Assembly: GCA_024762925.1 (NCBI GenBank) | Contig: JANTGM010000003.1 | Span: forward strand, 62,001-126,000 | Source: Kofleriaceae bacterium | GTDB taxonomy: Bacteria > Myxococcota_A > Polyangia > Haliangiales > Haliangiaceae | Direction: 5' to 3' | Length of the DNA stretch: 64,000 nucleotides | Shown here: piece by piece, positions 7,797-17,572 of the stretch | Layout: every line of letters starts with the position of its first letter | Numbering within the stretch: position 1 is the stretch's first letter | The notes under the pieces: generated by a model | Databases searched by the model: none | Told to the model about the DNA's origin: nothing | What the model saw: the letters and a program-made list of their open reading frames with translations, nothing else | Translations under genes and position numbers: made by a program

Positions 7797-10166
7797 ATGT
7801 CAACCAGGATCCAACTCAAGAGAATCGTTTTGAGCGTCGGCGTAGCTGCCGTCGCGATTGGGGGCCTTTCAGCCTGTGCTGTGGACGACCGGCAGCCGTT
7901 TGATACGGAAGCGGGCAATCCCAAAGGCGTGGGTGGGAAGACTGATGCTTGGGCGTCTGCGGATAGCCCCTTCATCTTTGATCCCGACGTCAATACTACG
8001 TACGCAGAGCTACCAAAGACGGGCGAGGCGACGGCAACGCCATGGGCCTCAAGCTACTGGCCGTATTACGAAGACAGCATCAACCATCGCTGGGACGGCG
8101 AAGACAGCAAGTCTGCAGCTCAGAAGTTTGAGGATGCGTTTGGGCTCTCTGGCGTTGAAGATGGCGTATCTCGTGAGCATGGCGTGGAGAGCCAAGATCA
8201 CCGAACGGCTTGCACGACCGATGACGAGTGCGACGACAAGAAGGTTGAAGCTTGCGCGATTCGCCATGGCGAAGAGGCGGGCTTCTGCATTCCAACGTGG
8301 TTTGGCATTTGCCCAGCATGGGCTGGCGCTGCAGTCACTCTTGCTGAGCCGGAACACCCAGTGGAATTTCAGGGCGAGACGTTCAAGGTCAACGACATCA
8401 AAGCCCTTGTGAGTTTGTCGCATGAGCGCGTTGGCTCAAAATTCGTTTCCCTGCGTTGCAACACAGATCCAGACGACATTGAGCTTGATGAGGATGGCCG
8501 GCCCAAGAGTAGTAGTTGTCGTTTCACGAACCCAGCCACCTATCACATCTTGTTGGCAAACTACTTGGGGCTCCGCGGAGAGTCTTTTGTGGAAGACCGA
8601 ACCTTCGCTGCAGAAGTCTGGAACCAGCCAATTCGCGGTTTCAAGATCGACGAAGAGCGCGAGGTTAGCATTACCGAAGCCAACGAACTCATTGGCGTTC
8701 AGCCAGACAATGTTGTGAAGGTCAAGGAGACGGGCACTGCAAAGAAGGACGAGTGGAGGCATTTCGGTCCGTACCAAGTCAATGGTGGCGACAGCATCAA
8801 CGTTGCGATGACTGGCAACAACGACGCCGACCTTCACGTTCGCCTCGACGGTGAGCCAACGGATACAGAGTTTAACTGTCGTCCGTTTAGTGACAACACC
8901 GTAGAAAGCTGCAACTTGGTTGCTTCGGCCAATAGCACCGAATTCTTCGTGTCGGTCAAAGGCTTCGCCGATAGCTCTGACTTCGAGCTCAACATCGAGC
9001 ACGGAAGTGTACCCACAACCTACAAGTTCAACTCGCAAGCGACGAGCCTTCGCTACGTGAAAAACACCGTCAGCTGGATCTCCGAATCTGCATCGACGGC
9101 AGATGGCAACCTCTCAAGCCGAATCGACAGCTTCACACGCACGGACACCTATGAGTACATTCTTGAACTTGACGATGATGGCAAGCTCCTGGGTGGGGAG
9201 TGGGTTGGCAGCAGCAAGACCGACCACCCCGACTTCGTTTGGCTCCCGACTACTCTCTCTACTTCATCCCGAGTTGCCAGTGGGAAAATCAAATGGGGCG
9301 ACGTTAAGAAGATTTATGAGTTGTCAGTCGATGCTGGCGATCCTGTAAGCGAGAGTCAATGGAATGGCAATGGCTCGATCATCAGCATGACCTCAGGTAC
9401 TGACACAGGCTTCGGTCTCAACAAGGACATGAGCCGAGTGCACCCAGGAAACACCAACCCCGCAGTGTTCTTCCAGTGGGAAATCGATGGCCGCGACGGT
9501 CGTCGATTGGAAATCAAGGGTGGCGGACAAGCGACGATTACCTACGGCTCTTGGAGTGACCGCTCAAGCGATCGTGTCTACAAGAATGTCTCTCTTCCAT
9601 TCGTTCTCGACCCAGCGAAAGACGGCAAGAACGTAAGCGACGGACAGTACTTTGTTGTCGCCGTTCAGTTTGACAAGGAGCCAGCGGCCGTAACCGATGT
9701 GAGCGCAACCGCGACCTCTGCTGGAGGTTCCTCTGCAACCAGCGAGGCTGCTCGTGGCTTTGACATCACCGTTGATGGACACACATGGAACGGAAATGCT
9801 TCGGTGATTAGCCACAGCTCGGGTAGCAAGACCGGATATGGTCTTAACTACGATATCGCCAACATCCACCCGGCCAGTGACAAGAACCCTGTGGTCTTCT
9901 TCCAATGGGAAGTCTCAGCTGCCGACGGCAAGACACTAGAGATTTCTGCCGACGGAATGACGACCGCGACAATAACCTATGGAACGTGGGCCGATCGCAA
10001 GAGCGATGTCACTCGAACCGTGAGCTTGCCCCACACCATCGACCCTGCTGCTGATGGCAAGGACACCAAGGATGGCAATTGGTACGTCGTCAAGGTTGCC
10101 TTTGACAGCAAGCCTGCGAAGACGACAGCTGTTTTGGCTAAGACGCCAAACGCCAATCCGCAGTAA
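7797..10166 (+). CDS. Transglutaminase-elicitor-like lipoprotein with PPC-type domain and duplicated C-terminal domain
   Basis: About 789 residues from the ATG at 7797, preferred because it directly precedes a lipoprotein leader ending in GGLSAC. Residues ~45-260 resemble the TGase elicitor family (YWPYYEDSINHRW, then GICPAWAGAA with a likely nucleophile Cys, and NPATYHILLANYLG with a likely catalytic His). A beta-rich segment with the character of a bacterial pre-peptidase C-terminal domain (FGPYQVNGGDSINVAM) is inserted before the rest of the elicitor-like region. The last ~240 residues hold two similar ~105-residue units that both begin with WNGN and share VFFQWE, TITYG and SLP marks. It is probably an outer-surface enzyme acting on protein or peptidoglycan cross-links. 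A strong terminator-like hairpin follows. Confidence 0.75.
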   Translation: MSTRIQLKRIVLSVGVAAVAIGGLSACAVDDRQPFDTEAGNPKGVGGKTDAWASADSPFIFDPDVNTTYAELPKTGEATATPWASSYWPYYEDSINHRWDGEDSKSAAQKFEDAFGLSGVEDGVSREHGVESQDHRTACTTDDECDDKKVEACAIRHGEEAGFCIPTWFGICPAWAGAAVTLAEPEHPVEFQGETFKVNDIKALVSLSHERVGSKFVSLRCNTDPDDIELDEDGRPKSSSCRFTNPATYHILLANYLGLRGESFVEDRTFAAEVWNQPIRGFKIDEEREVSITEANELIGVQPDNVVKVKETGTAKKDEWRHFGPYQVNGGDSINVAMTGNNDADLHVRLDGEPTDTEFNCRPFSDNTVESCNLVASANSTEFFVSVKGFADSSDFELNIEHGSVPTTYKFNSQATSLRYVKNTVSWISESASTADGNLSSRIDSFTRTDTYEYILELDDDGKLLGGEWVGSSKTDHPDFVWLPTTLSTSSRVASGKIKWGDVKKIYELSVDAGDPVSESQWNGNGSIISMTSGTDTGFGLNKDMSRVHPGNTNPAVFFQWEIDGRDGRRLEIKGGGQATITYGSWSDRSSDRVYKNVSLPFVLDPAKDGKNVSDGQYFVVAVQFDKEPAAVTDVSATATSAGGSSATSEAARGFDITVDGHTWNGNASVISHSSGSKTGYGLNYDIANIHPASDKNPVVFFQWEVSAADGKTLEISADGMTTATITYGTWADRKSDVTRTVSLPHTIDPAADGKDTKDGNWYVVKVAFDSKPAKTTAVLAKTPNANPQ

Positions 10167-10187
10167 GCGACAAGCCCGGCATGATGA

Positions 10188-10213
10188 AAGGGACGCACTT
10201 CGGTGTGTCCCTT
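10188..10213. terminator. Hairpin terminator with TTCG loop
   Basis: An 11-bp stem (aagggacgcac paired with gtgtgtccctt, one G-T pair) closes a TTCG tetraloop 22 bases after the elicitor-like lipoprotein gene. It is followed by cttcattt rather than a pure T-run. The very stable loop and position support a transcription terminator. Confidence 0.75.
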
Positions 10214-10352
10214 CTTCATTTGTGCGCCCAGCATGGGAATCCGCCTCGGTTTACTGAATCGTTCTCGCAGGACGCTTCGATCAGCGAGAAGCGCACAGCC
10301 AGATCCTGGATTGGATCGGTCGGGTCGATCTTAACGGTAACTGTCTTTGGCG

Positions 10353-12452
10353 CTAAGAGATGGCATTGCTCGGATCGCTAACTTCACCGCCTTCACGGAC
10401 AGCAATCACTTCGAGCACCCGCAGCAGGTCTTCGAGCTGGTAGGGCTTTGCGAGGACATGAACATTGGATTCTGGAGAATAGGTGGTGTTTGCCAATTCT
10501 TCTGAGTAGCCTGATACGATGACTACGGGAAGTGAGATGCCTTCTGCGCGCATCCTCGTAAGGAGCTTGGGGCCGCTAAGCCTTGGCATAATTGCATCCG
10601 TAATCACAATGTCAAAGTTCGGTTGCCCATCAGGTCCCGAAGCATCGTCTCTGCTCTGAATCAGGCGCTGGAGTGCCTCTAGTCCATCTTTGGCAACTTC
10701 GATTTGCATGCCAAGGTGACGGAGTGTGCGGGCCATGGCTTCGCGAACCTGCGAGTTGTCCTCGACAAATAGAACGCACCACTTGCGTGTTGGATTCAAC
10801 AAACCAGCCGGCGGTGGAGCGTTGTCGGACTGATGGCGGTTGGGAATCGCAGGAAGCCACACCTCGAAGGTGGTTCCCTCGCCCACCTCGCTGGAAATCT
10901 CAACGGTGCCGTTCTTGGAGCGCACAATTCCGTAGACGGTCGCCAGCCCCAGCCCAGAGCCGCGCTCCTTCGTCGAATAGAACGGCTCAAAGATGCGATC
11001 GAGAGTTGCCTTGTTCATGCCCAGTCCTTGGTCTTGCACACTGAGGACACACCAGCCATCTTGCGAACCTTCAACTTCCATTCGAGGATTCAAGGGCGGC
11101 TGAGGACGCCAATTCGTTGTGATCAGCAACTTGCCACCATCCGGCATCGCATCGCAGGCGTTCACCACAAGATTGACTAGGATTTGCCCGAGCTGAGTTT
11201 GACTGCAGTTTGCCAACTCGACATCCGGCGATAGCTCGTAGTTCAGCTCCGCAGATTCAGGTACGAGCCGTGTGAGCATTCGATGAAGATCTAGGACTTG
11301 CTCGTTCACAGCAACTTCAGACATCTCATCTTGAGTTGGCGCGGAAAACGACATGAGATCCTTTGTAAGGCTGGCCGCACGGTCTGCTGATGCGATGATA
11401 TCCGTGGCAAGTGCTTGCGTAAGCTCCTTTGAACTTTGCCGGCGAACCAACTCAGCGTTTCCAACGATGGAAGTGAGAATATTGTTAAAATCGTGAGCGA
11501 CTCCGCCGGCAAGTCTGCCAAGAGCTTGCATCTTAGAAGCGCGCTCGAGCTCTAGCTTGAGCTCTTGTCGTTCGTACTCATTTTGCCTTCGTTGCCAGCT
11601 GCGCAAAGCTCCGAGCCGCATGAACCAAACAGAAATCACCGCCATCCCGAGGCCAAACCAGTAAATCCCGTGCTGCTGTCCTGCTTGAAGTGTGGCCCAC
11701 AGGGCATCATTGGGACTTGCTTGAAGAATCCACTGGCGGTTGAGAAGCTGCACAGAGGCACGTGCGACGGGGTGACGGGATCCAATGCCAGGGGGGGGCG
11801 TCGAGTAGACAAGGCTCTTGTTGTCGTAGATGCTCACGTCGTAGTGGTCGAGAATTCCGGCGGAGAGAGACTGGTCGACAAGATCTGACAAGCGAAAGAC
11901 GGAGTTGAGCATGCCCTTGAGTTCACCGGTATCTGTATACACAGGCGTGTATGCGGCCATGCCCCGGCCGCCCTGAAACAAGTCAAGTGGGGCCGTGAGA
12001 CGAGGTTCGCCAAGCTCGCGCGCTGCGAGGAATGCCGTGCCAGCCAGTTCATTGTTGAGAACATTCTTGCCGATGGCACCTTGGTTAAGTTCTTCTGGCA
12101 CGACGACTTGAATGTTGCCGTCTGCATCGACCCAGTTTAGGGCCTGGTAGCCACCAAAGTTATCTTGCAGGGCGTGGGAGCGGATTCGAAACGTGTCAGG
12201 CTCGATCAATTCTGCGCTCAACCCGCCGCCAAGAGAACTCGTCGCTGAGAGCCGCGCGTCAATGAAGCCTTGTAATCGCAGAGCCGCCTGATTGGTTGCC
12301 AGTTGCACCTGCCTCATCGTGCTTCGTTGCCAGTCGCGATCGACGAACCACCAGGTACCGAAGATTGCACTGACGAGTAGAACGAGAACTCCCAGCGGCA
12401 TCCACGTCACCGATGGTGGTGGACCTGCCTTCTTGTTCTTGCGTCCCACCAT
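10353..12452 (-). CDS. Hybrid sensor histidine kinase, CHASE - HisKA - HATPase - receiver
   Basis: About 699 residues from the ATG at 12452; a longer TTG reading starts at 12482. Helix 1 is at ~17-38 and helix 2 at ~262-281, bracketing a periplasmic CHASE-type domain (FGGYQALNWVDADG). The phosphoacceptor is His320 in GGVAHDFNN. The ATPase has N-box LVVNACDAMPDGG, G1 VQDQGLGM and G2 ERGSGLGLATVYGI. The C-terminal receiver has VEDNSQVREAM, phospho-acceptor Asp in ITDAIMP, and Lys in LAKPYQLEDLL. It is an orphan with no adjacent regulator. It should sense an extracytoplasmic small molecule and send phosphate to its own receiver or an unlinked partner. Confidence 0.92.
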   Translation of the reverse strand: MVGRKNKKAGPPPSVTWMPLGVLVLLVSAIFGTWWFVDRDWQRSTMRQVQLATNQAALRLQGFIDARLSATSSLGGGLSAELIEPDTFRIRSHALQDNFGGYQALNWVDADGNIQVVVPEELNQGAIGKNVLNNELAGTAFLAARELGEPRLTAPLDLFQGGRGMAAYTPVYTDTGELKGMLNSVFRLSDLVDQSLSAGILDHYDVSIYDNKSLVYSTPPPGIGSRHPVARASVQLLNRQWILQASPNDALWATLQAGQQHGIYWFGLGMAVISVWFMRLGALRSWQRRQNEYERQELKLELERASKMQALGRLAGGVAHDFNNILTSIVGNAELVRRQSSKELTQALATDIIASADRAASLTKDLMSFSAPTQDEMSEVAVNEQVLDLHRMLTRLVPESAELNYELSPDVELANCSQTQLGQILVNLVVNACDAMPDGGKLLITTNWRPQPPLNPRMEVEGSQDGWCVLSVQDQGLGMNKATLDRIFEPFYSTKERGSGLGLATVYGIVRSKNGTVEISSEVGEGTTFEVWLPAIPNRHQSDNAPPPAGLLNPTRKWCVLFVEDNSQVREAMARTLRHLGMQIEVAKDGLEALQRLIQSRDDASGPDGQPNFDIVITDAIMPRLSGPKLLTRMRAEGISLPVVIVSGYSEELANTTYSPESNVHVLAKPYQLEDLLRVLEVIAVREGGEVSDPSNAIS

Positions 12453-12667
12453 CTTTGCGAGAGCATCGTAGCAAATCGCCAAGGCGGAGTTTCATGATGT
12501 GGATCCGTTGGGAGACTTGATGGATAAACCTAGCGAGTCTTCGAGCAGGTTCCAGAGAATGCAGCGGAACGCAGGGCTTAGCGGCACTCCTGGAACCGGC
12601 ACACCGAGCGTGTCTACCGGGCGCGCTTCGTGCTCCCCCGGCTGCGCAATACCCGCCGCAGGTAAGC

Positions 12668-14866
12668 CTATGGGACCAGAAGTGACACCGTCTCGCTTTC
12701 CTGCCCACCCGGGTTACGGACAGCGAACTCGTAGCGCCCTGGTGGAAGCCCTCCCTCGAAGTACAGTAGGATTTCTTCGCTAGAGATGTACCCAGACACA
12801 CCACCGGCTTCCTCTAGGAGCACACCACCTACGAATATTTCGGACTCCCGGCTAATTGCGTCACCGGTCATTGTGTAGCCCGATGCCTCTTCGCCACCAA
12901 CGAGAATCAGGCTCTCTCGCACGTCCGAGAGCAGGGGAGTGCTTGCGCGAAGCACCGTTGTCTCGATGGTTGCGATGCCATCTGCGCTGAGCGCTTCACC
13001 GAGTACTGTGTCGTTCGCGTCGTAGAAGCGAATGCGGCGCTCGCCAGTGATCAGGGCACCATTGGCATCGGCAAGCATTGCTTGAAGTTGCACGGGTTTC
13101 CCGGGAGCGGCGTTTGGCGCGCCTAGTACAAAGATGTGCTCCACTGGGCCGGGCGCCGCGCGGAGACGCCGCAAGGCGGGACGAACGGTCCAGTCTCCGA
13201 CGTCGTCGGGAAACGGGCCGGCTGCCGTGGACAGATCCACATTGACGATGAAAAGCAAGTCCGCCGTATCATCCGCATCGAACTGGACTTCAACCGCGCC
13301 GCCTTCCACCTCGAACGTGCTGACCGCAACTCTTGGCGAGGCGTCGAGCTCGACCTGTGCTCCTTCGATGGCGGACGCACTCGCTCCCACCAAATCTGCG
13401 ATCTCTTGGGCATCAATCTTCAGAGTGACGCTCTCCCCCACTTTGCCCTCGAGCTCAACGATGTCTTCGCTCACATGGCGATTGGCATCGCCTCGCTGCT
13501 CCGCTGCCAGGTCTCCGAGTGCCATTGTGCCAAATCGAACTGCCGAGGCGCTCTGGCGCTGGCTGAGGGCGAGCCGCTGCGCGTCCGGTGTGGAGTTTCG
13601 GTAGGTAAGAAAACCTCCTAGAACCGCATCACGCGTGGCCTCTCCGCTGCCGTCACTGGCAACAATGTCACCCTCCATCTGCGCCATGATTCCGTCGAGA
13701 GACGTGTTTGGGCAGTCTCGGCAAATGTCGACATGCCCTTGCGCAAGGAAGTGCCCGAAGAAATCGGCCATCGTTGTTGCAGGGCGATCTTCCGCTGGCC
13801 CAGCACCGGTGGTCTCTGAAAGCATACTCATGGTCGGCGAAATCAATGAAGCCTGCTCTCTGAGCATGCTCGCCCGGAAGCCCGTCGCCGGCATGCTGCT
13901 TAGACGGGCATTGTCGGTGGCGATTTGTTGGAATGGATTGTCCGCGAGGTCGAACTCCGTGCCCACAACGGTTCGCGGGTCGTTATCGATGAGCTGAGTC
14001 GGTCGAACCAAGAAGGCTCCGCGCACATCGAGAACGAGGTCGAAGTTGAGGAAGGGAAAGAAGGACGCCGAGGCTTTTTCAACGCTGCCAAGAGCCTGGA
14101 AGCCGCGCGCAAAGCCGCGCTCCGAGCTGTAGAAGACCGTGGCTCCAAGGCCTACAAAGCCCATGTTGTAGGTGAAGTGAATGCCGAGAAGAGATTCGAG
14201 GAAGTCCACCGAAACCGTATCGCCGTCGGGGCTCTGCACACATCCGATAGCGCTCCCTGCGGAAATAAAGCCCAGCGTCGTGGGTAACTTGAGCGAGGTT
14301 GCCTCAGCCACCGCGGCAAAGATGCCATCACCCGTGTAGTACATAACTTGCGAGACACTCTGTGCCTTGACGAGAGAACCTGCTGACTCAAATAGCGACT
14401 GCCAACAGATCATTCCGTTGCCCAGCGTGCGGATCGTAGTCGGCTGAAGCGAGGCGGACTGCCCACCTTCGATAGCGGCTCGGGTGGACGACTTGCTCGA
14501 AAATGACAGTTCTTCCACAAGCCTCCTTTTTCGCTGCTCGAAGCTCATCGCCTCTGTTGGCACTCGAGAGTTTCTCGACTGCATCTCCTGGGGCTCGACC
14601 ACAGCGGCTTCGGAGCGCAATGCCACGGCTTCCAAATCTGTGAGTAAGCCAACCTCGACCTCTTCGCTGACCACCTGCGCATCGTCAACGAGTACTGCTC
14701 GAATGCCAACGGCGACTCCAGGTTCGAATTCGGAATCCGCTTGGCCGCAACCGCTAAGGCCGGTAAGAGCAAGCGCGATCGTTGGGGCGTAGCACGCAAG
14801 CTGCGACCAGGGCGACGAATGCTTGCGAGCGCTCGGGGGATTGGGAGGGGTGTTTTTTGTGTTCAT
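12668..14866 (-). CDS. Large lipoprotein of unknown function
   Basis: About 732 residues from the ATG at 14866, which is followed by a leader ending in the lipobox ALTGLSGC; a longer reading from 15052 would bury the leader. I do not recognise the family. The N-terminal third is acidic and the middle region (GNGMICWQSLFESAGSLV through FFPFLNFDLVLDVRGAF) reads like a beta-rich outer-membrane domain. The C-terminal third is made of Ig-like beta segments, ending in an IPT/TIG-like unit (PPGRYEFAVRNPGGQES). The Ig-like end suggests a surface protein. The sodC gene is divergent from it. Confidence 0.75.
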   Translation of the reverse strand: MNTKNTPPNPPSARKHSSPWSQLACYAPTIALALTGLSGCGQADSEFEPGVAVGIRAVLVDDAQVVSEEVEVGLLTDLEAVALRSEAAVVEPQEMQSRNSRVPTEAMSFEQRKRRLVEELSFSSKSSTRAAIEGGQSASLQPTTIRTLGNGMICWQSLFESAGSLVKAQSVSQVMYYTGDGIFAAVAEATSLKLPTTLGFISAGSAIGCVQSPDGDTVSVDFLESLLGIHFTYNMGFVGLGATVFYSSERGFARGFQALGSVEKASASFFPFLNFDLVLDVRGAFLVRPTQLIDNDPRTVVGTEFDLADNPFQQIATDNARLSSMPATGFRASMLREQASLISPTMSMLSETTGAGPAEDRPATTMADFFGHFLAQGHVDICRDCPNTSLDGIMAQMEGDIVASDGSGEATRDAVLGGFLTYRNSTPDAQRLALSQRQSASAVRFGTMALGDLAAEQRGDANRHVSEDIVELEGKVGESVTLKIDAQEIADLVGASASAIEGAQVELDASPRVAVSTFEVEGGAVEVQFDADDTADLLFIVNVDLSTAAGPFPDDVGDWTVRPALRRLRAAPGPVEHIFVLGAPNAAPGKPVQLQAMLADANGALITGERRIRFYDANDTVLGEALSADGIATIETTVLRASTPLLSDVRESLILVGGEEASGYTMTGDAISRESEIFVGGVLLEEAGGVSGYISSEEILLYFEGGLPPGRYEFAVRNPGGQESETVSLLVP

Positions 14867-15066
14867 GCCCGAGGTATCGACGGCGGCGAATCCGAGTTGC
14901 GACCGCTCGACGAGAATCAGCTGGCGGCACACATTCCCCCAGAAGCAGAGCGAATCCCGGCAAGTGAGCGCCCGTATAGGCCTTGTGCCGCCACAAGTTC
15001 CGCGTGCTATAGAGACTCCGACATGTGGCAACCGCCGGGGCGAATCAAGCACGCGCTCTAGTGTAA

Positions 15067-15084
15067 TGCTGCTGTAGAGCAGCA
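15067..15084. promoter_or_regulatory. Short dyad in divergent intergenic region
   Basis: A perfect 7-bp inverted repeat tgctgct-gtag-agcagca lies between the divergent large-lipoprotein gene and sodC. It may be an operator for either gene. Nothing else supports this beyond position and symmetry. Confidence 0.3.
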
Positions 15085-15203
15085 GACCGCGACACGCGGC
15101 TATCGTGGCTTATAGAGCACGATGGCCGCTGGTCGTTTCGGCTCTCGGAAAAAAGTCCCCCAGCAATGCGGAAAGCGCGAGCAGAGTGCACCAAACTTCG
15201 CGC

Positions 15204-15893
15204 ATGCACACACGGCTCATAACAAACGTACTGATTGGCGGCATCACCTTGTCCCTCGCCTTGGCTGGATGCAAGAAGAACGAGAAGAAGGATGCTCCCT
15301 CACAAGACGAGACGGCGACCAAGACGGAAGCTCCCGCCAAAGATGAAACAACGACCGAAGCTCCTGCCAAGGACGAAGCCGCAGCCAAAGATGCTGCATC
15401 TGTGGGAGAAGCCGAGACACGTCCTGAGGGGGTTGTTGCGGAAGCCAAGATCACCGCCGCTTCGGGAAGCGAGGTTGCCGGTGTCGTGTACTTCAGCAAT
15501 GAGGGCGACAAGGTGAAGATCGAGTGGAAGCTCGGCGGGCTCACGCCGGGCAATCACGGATTCCACGTCCACGAAAAAGGCGACTGCAGTGCGCCTGATG
15601 CCAAGAGCGCGGGCGGGCACTTTAACCCGAGGAAGATGGACCACGGAGCGCCGATGGATGGAGCGCGACACGTGGGCGACCTTGGCAATGTGGTTGCCGA
15701 TGACAAGGGTATGGCAGAGAAGTCCCTCATTCTTCCCAAAGCGAGCATCTCGTTGACCGACGGGGATGAGCACAACATCATCGGACGCGCAGTGGTCGTT
15801 CATGGTGGAGAGGACGACATGGACTCGCAACCTTCGGGCAATGCGGGACCACGTGTCGGCTGCGGTGTGATCACCGCTGTTGCTGCCGAGTAG
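15204..15893 (+). CDS. sodC: Cu/Zn superoxide dismutase, lipoprotein
   Basis: 229 residues from the ATG at 15204. The leader MHTRLITNVLIGGITLSLAL ends at lipobox Cys23. A charged linker of repeated PAKDE/AAAKD blocks spans ~25-70. The SOD domain has the copper ligands in GFHVHEKGDC, the zinc-loop His residues in GGHFNP and MDHGAPMDGARHVGDLGN, and the C-terminal active-site Arg in GPRVGCGVI. The two disulfide cysteines (DCSAPD and VGCGV) are present. It dismutates superoxide outside the cytoplasm, anchored to a membrane. The start at 15105 is rejected because it adds 33 residues before the leader. A long hairpin lies 18 bases downstream of the stop. Confidence 0.93.
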   Translation: MHTRLITNVLIGGITLSLALAGCKKNEKKDAPSQDETATKTEAPAKDETTTEAPAKDEAAAKDAASVGEAETRPEGVVAEAKITAASGSEVAGVVYFSNEGDKVKIEWKLGGLTPGNHGFHVHEKGDCSAPDAKSAGGHFNPRKMDHGAPMDGARHVGDLGNVVADDKGMAEKSLILPKASISLTDGDEHNIIGRAVVVHGGEDDMDSQPSGNAGPRVGCGVITAVAAE

Positions 15894-15910
15894 TCGGTTC
15901 TAGGACCTTC

Positions 15911-15958
15911 GAGGCGGCACGAGCACGGAGCGAAACTCCACGCTGGTGGTGCCGCCTC
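15911..15958. terminator. Long hairpin after sodC
   Basis: A perfect 10-bp outer stem (gaggcggcac with gtgccgcctc) encloses an inner stem ggag-cgaaa-ctcc flanked by agc/gct. It sits 18 bases after sodC and downstream of the convergent copper-monooxygenase-like gene. There is no T-run on either side, so it may be a bidirectional terminator or a transcript-stabilising structure. Confidence 0.55.
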
Positions 15959-16168
15959 ACGCACTTTGTGAAAAGCGCAGCGTACGAACAACGGTGATGA
16001 CGCAGCTGGAGACGCTGATGCACGGCGTGGACGTTGCCACGGCACTACCTACTTTGGACCTACTCTTCGGACGATGATTGTCCCGATGGTAGCGATTGCA
16101 CTGATGAGGACGGGGGCGTCTGTCTCATGGCGTGCCAACTTCCCTTCAACTGCAGGGTGGCGAAAGAG

Positions 16169-17572
16169 CTATGGCCCTGCTGGCAAGTCGACCATGACGC
16201 CCATGATGATGAGACACATCTCGTCGGTTGTCTCTTCGCCAAGCAAGACGTCAATGGGGTTGGCGAGGCCTTCATCTTGTAGCATTCGGGTGACGCCTGG
16301 GTTTTCAAGGGAGTTGTCGTAGCCGCATTCGATCTTGATGGTATCGCCAGTGCCAATGGTTGGTAGCTCGCCGTATTCCGCATCGTAAAAGTAGGTTTGT
16401 TGCCAGTCGAAATCCCAGCTTGGCATATTGACTAGGCATTCTTCTGAAGGCTCTCCTTCCGGTGGCGTCGCTCTCTCAATCGTGACTTTCATGTCGGTGC
16501 CTACATAGTGCATATGCGGAAACATGGCAGTCACCGGCAGTCTCGGTCCGTCATCGAAGTCGAGGGCGAACTCCATGCGCTCGATATGGCCCTGAATACC
16601 CGCGGGCACTCGAAATTCGGTGCCGCCCACGTCGTTGGGACCGGGAAGTAGGTTGGGCGCTTCAAACGCGTTCCCGACAACAGAGAAGAAGAACATGCGC
16701 TTTGGTGGTTGGCTCTCGAGCCGCAAATCGATCGTCGTGAGATCTGGAGCGTGGTCGTTCCCAGTTGGGTGATAGTGCATCTGCAACACCATCATGGTGT
16801 CGGCGCCGATAGGAATCGCCGACTCATTGGGCGTCTCCGTGGGCGCCTGCCCAGGAACCCAAACCCCAAGAGGATAGGAGCCCGGTACGGCGACTCCACC
16901 TGCGCAATCCCAAACGCCATCGGGGCCAGCGAGTTCGTTCATTGTGGCAATTCCCTCAGCGGGTACAACGGAGAGCACAGCGTGATGATCGGTCTCAAGG
17001 TTGCCAGGGTTGAACTGCAGTCCCGTGAGCCAACTCAGTTGGTCAATCTCTGGGTCGATGACAAGACAGATAAGCTGATCGCGAGTTCCAGAGGGAGTGA
17101 ACGCCGCTGGAGGCGCGACCTGGGCATTCTTACCTTCCAAGTCGTATTCGGCGCGCTCGGGAATAGGAGTCGCGGTGGCAATGTCGCCCTCGGCCGTACC
17201 GTCTTCGATCCACAATCCGAGCGTCGCGATTTCCTCCGCAGAGAGTCGCGGATCGTTCTGCCAAGAGTGGCGGGGTTCGCAGTCATCGGATGAAATGGCG
17301 CTCCAAGGTGGCATCTCCCCGCTCTCTATTGCGGCGAGCAAAACCGGCGCAAGAGACGAGCTCGTTTCGTAGTTCTCCAGGGAAAAGGGGCCGATGCCAC
17401 CTTCGTAGTGACAGCTCACACAATGCTCCGCCAAGATCGGCGCGACGTCCTGATGCCAAGTTGCCCGCGGCGCAACTTCTGGCTCGCTCCCAGCGTCAGG
17501 CGAACTCGAGCCTCCCTCGAAGCTGCAGCCAGCAAGGATCACGATCGAGAGGGCAAGGGGATGAGTTCTCAT
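16169..17572 (-). CDS. Cytochrome c / copper type II monooxygenase-like lipoprotein
   Basis: About 467 residues from the ATG at 17572. The leader ends in the lipobox VILAGC (Cys16). A c-type heme motif CVSCH sits at 51-55 inside WHQDVAPILAEHCVSCHYEG, with the axial-ligand-like Met in ESGEMPPW. The remainder resembles the peptidylglycine/dopamine monooxygenase fold: a His pair in ETDHHAVL, HYHP in MMVLQMHYHPTG, and FPHMHYVGTDM. The single polypeptide would couple heme electron transfer to a copper centre in the periplasm or on the cell surface. Such fusions are seen in myxobacteria; substrate is unknown. It faces sodC convergently and is followed upstream by an empty stretch. Confidence 0.85.
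   Translation of the reverse strand: MRTHPLALSIVILAGCSFEGGSSSPDAGSEPEVAPRATWHQDVAPILAEHCVSCHYEGGIGPFSLENYETSSSLAPVLLAAIESGEMPPWSAISSDDCEPRHSWQNDPRLSAEEIATLGLWIEDGTAEGDIATATPIPERAEYDLEGKNAQVAPPAAFTPSGTRDQLICLVIDPEIDQLSWLTGLQFNPGNLETDHHAVLSVVPAEGIATMNELAGPDGVWDCAGGVAVPGSYPLGVWVPGQAPTETPNESAIPIGADTMMVLQMHYHPTGNDHAPDLTTIDLRLESQPPKRMFFFSVVGNAFEAPNLLPGPNDVGGTEFRVPAGIQGHIERMEFALDFDDGPRLPVTAMFPHMHYVGTDMKVTIERATPPEGEPSEECLVNMPSWDFDWQQTYFYDAEYGELPTIGTGDTIKIECGYDNSLENPGVTRMLQDEGLANPIDVLLGEETTDEMCLIIMGVMVDLPAGP

Noticed and set aside
12499-12783. 94-codon plus-strand ORF after the histidine kinase
   Set aside because: Partly antisense to the large lipoprotein gene, no ribosome binding site and a shuffled Pro/Ser/Arg composition.
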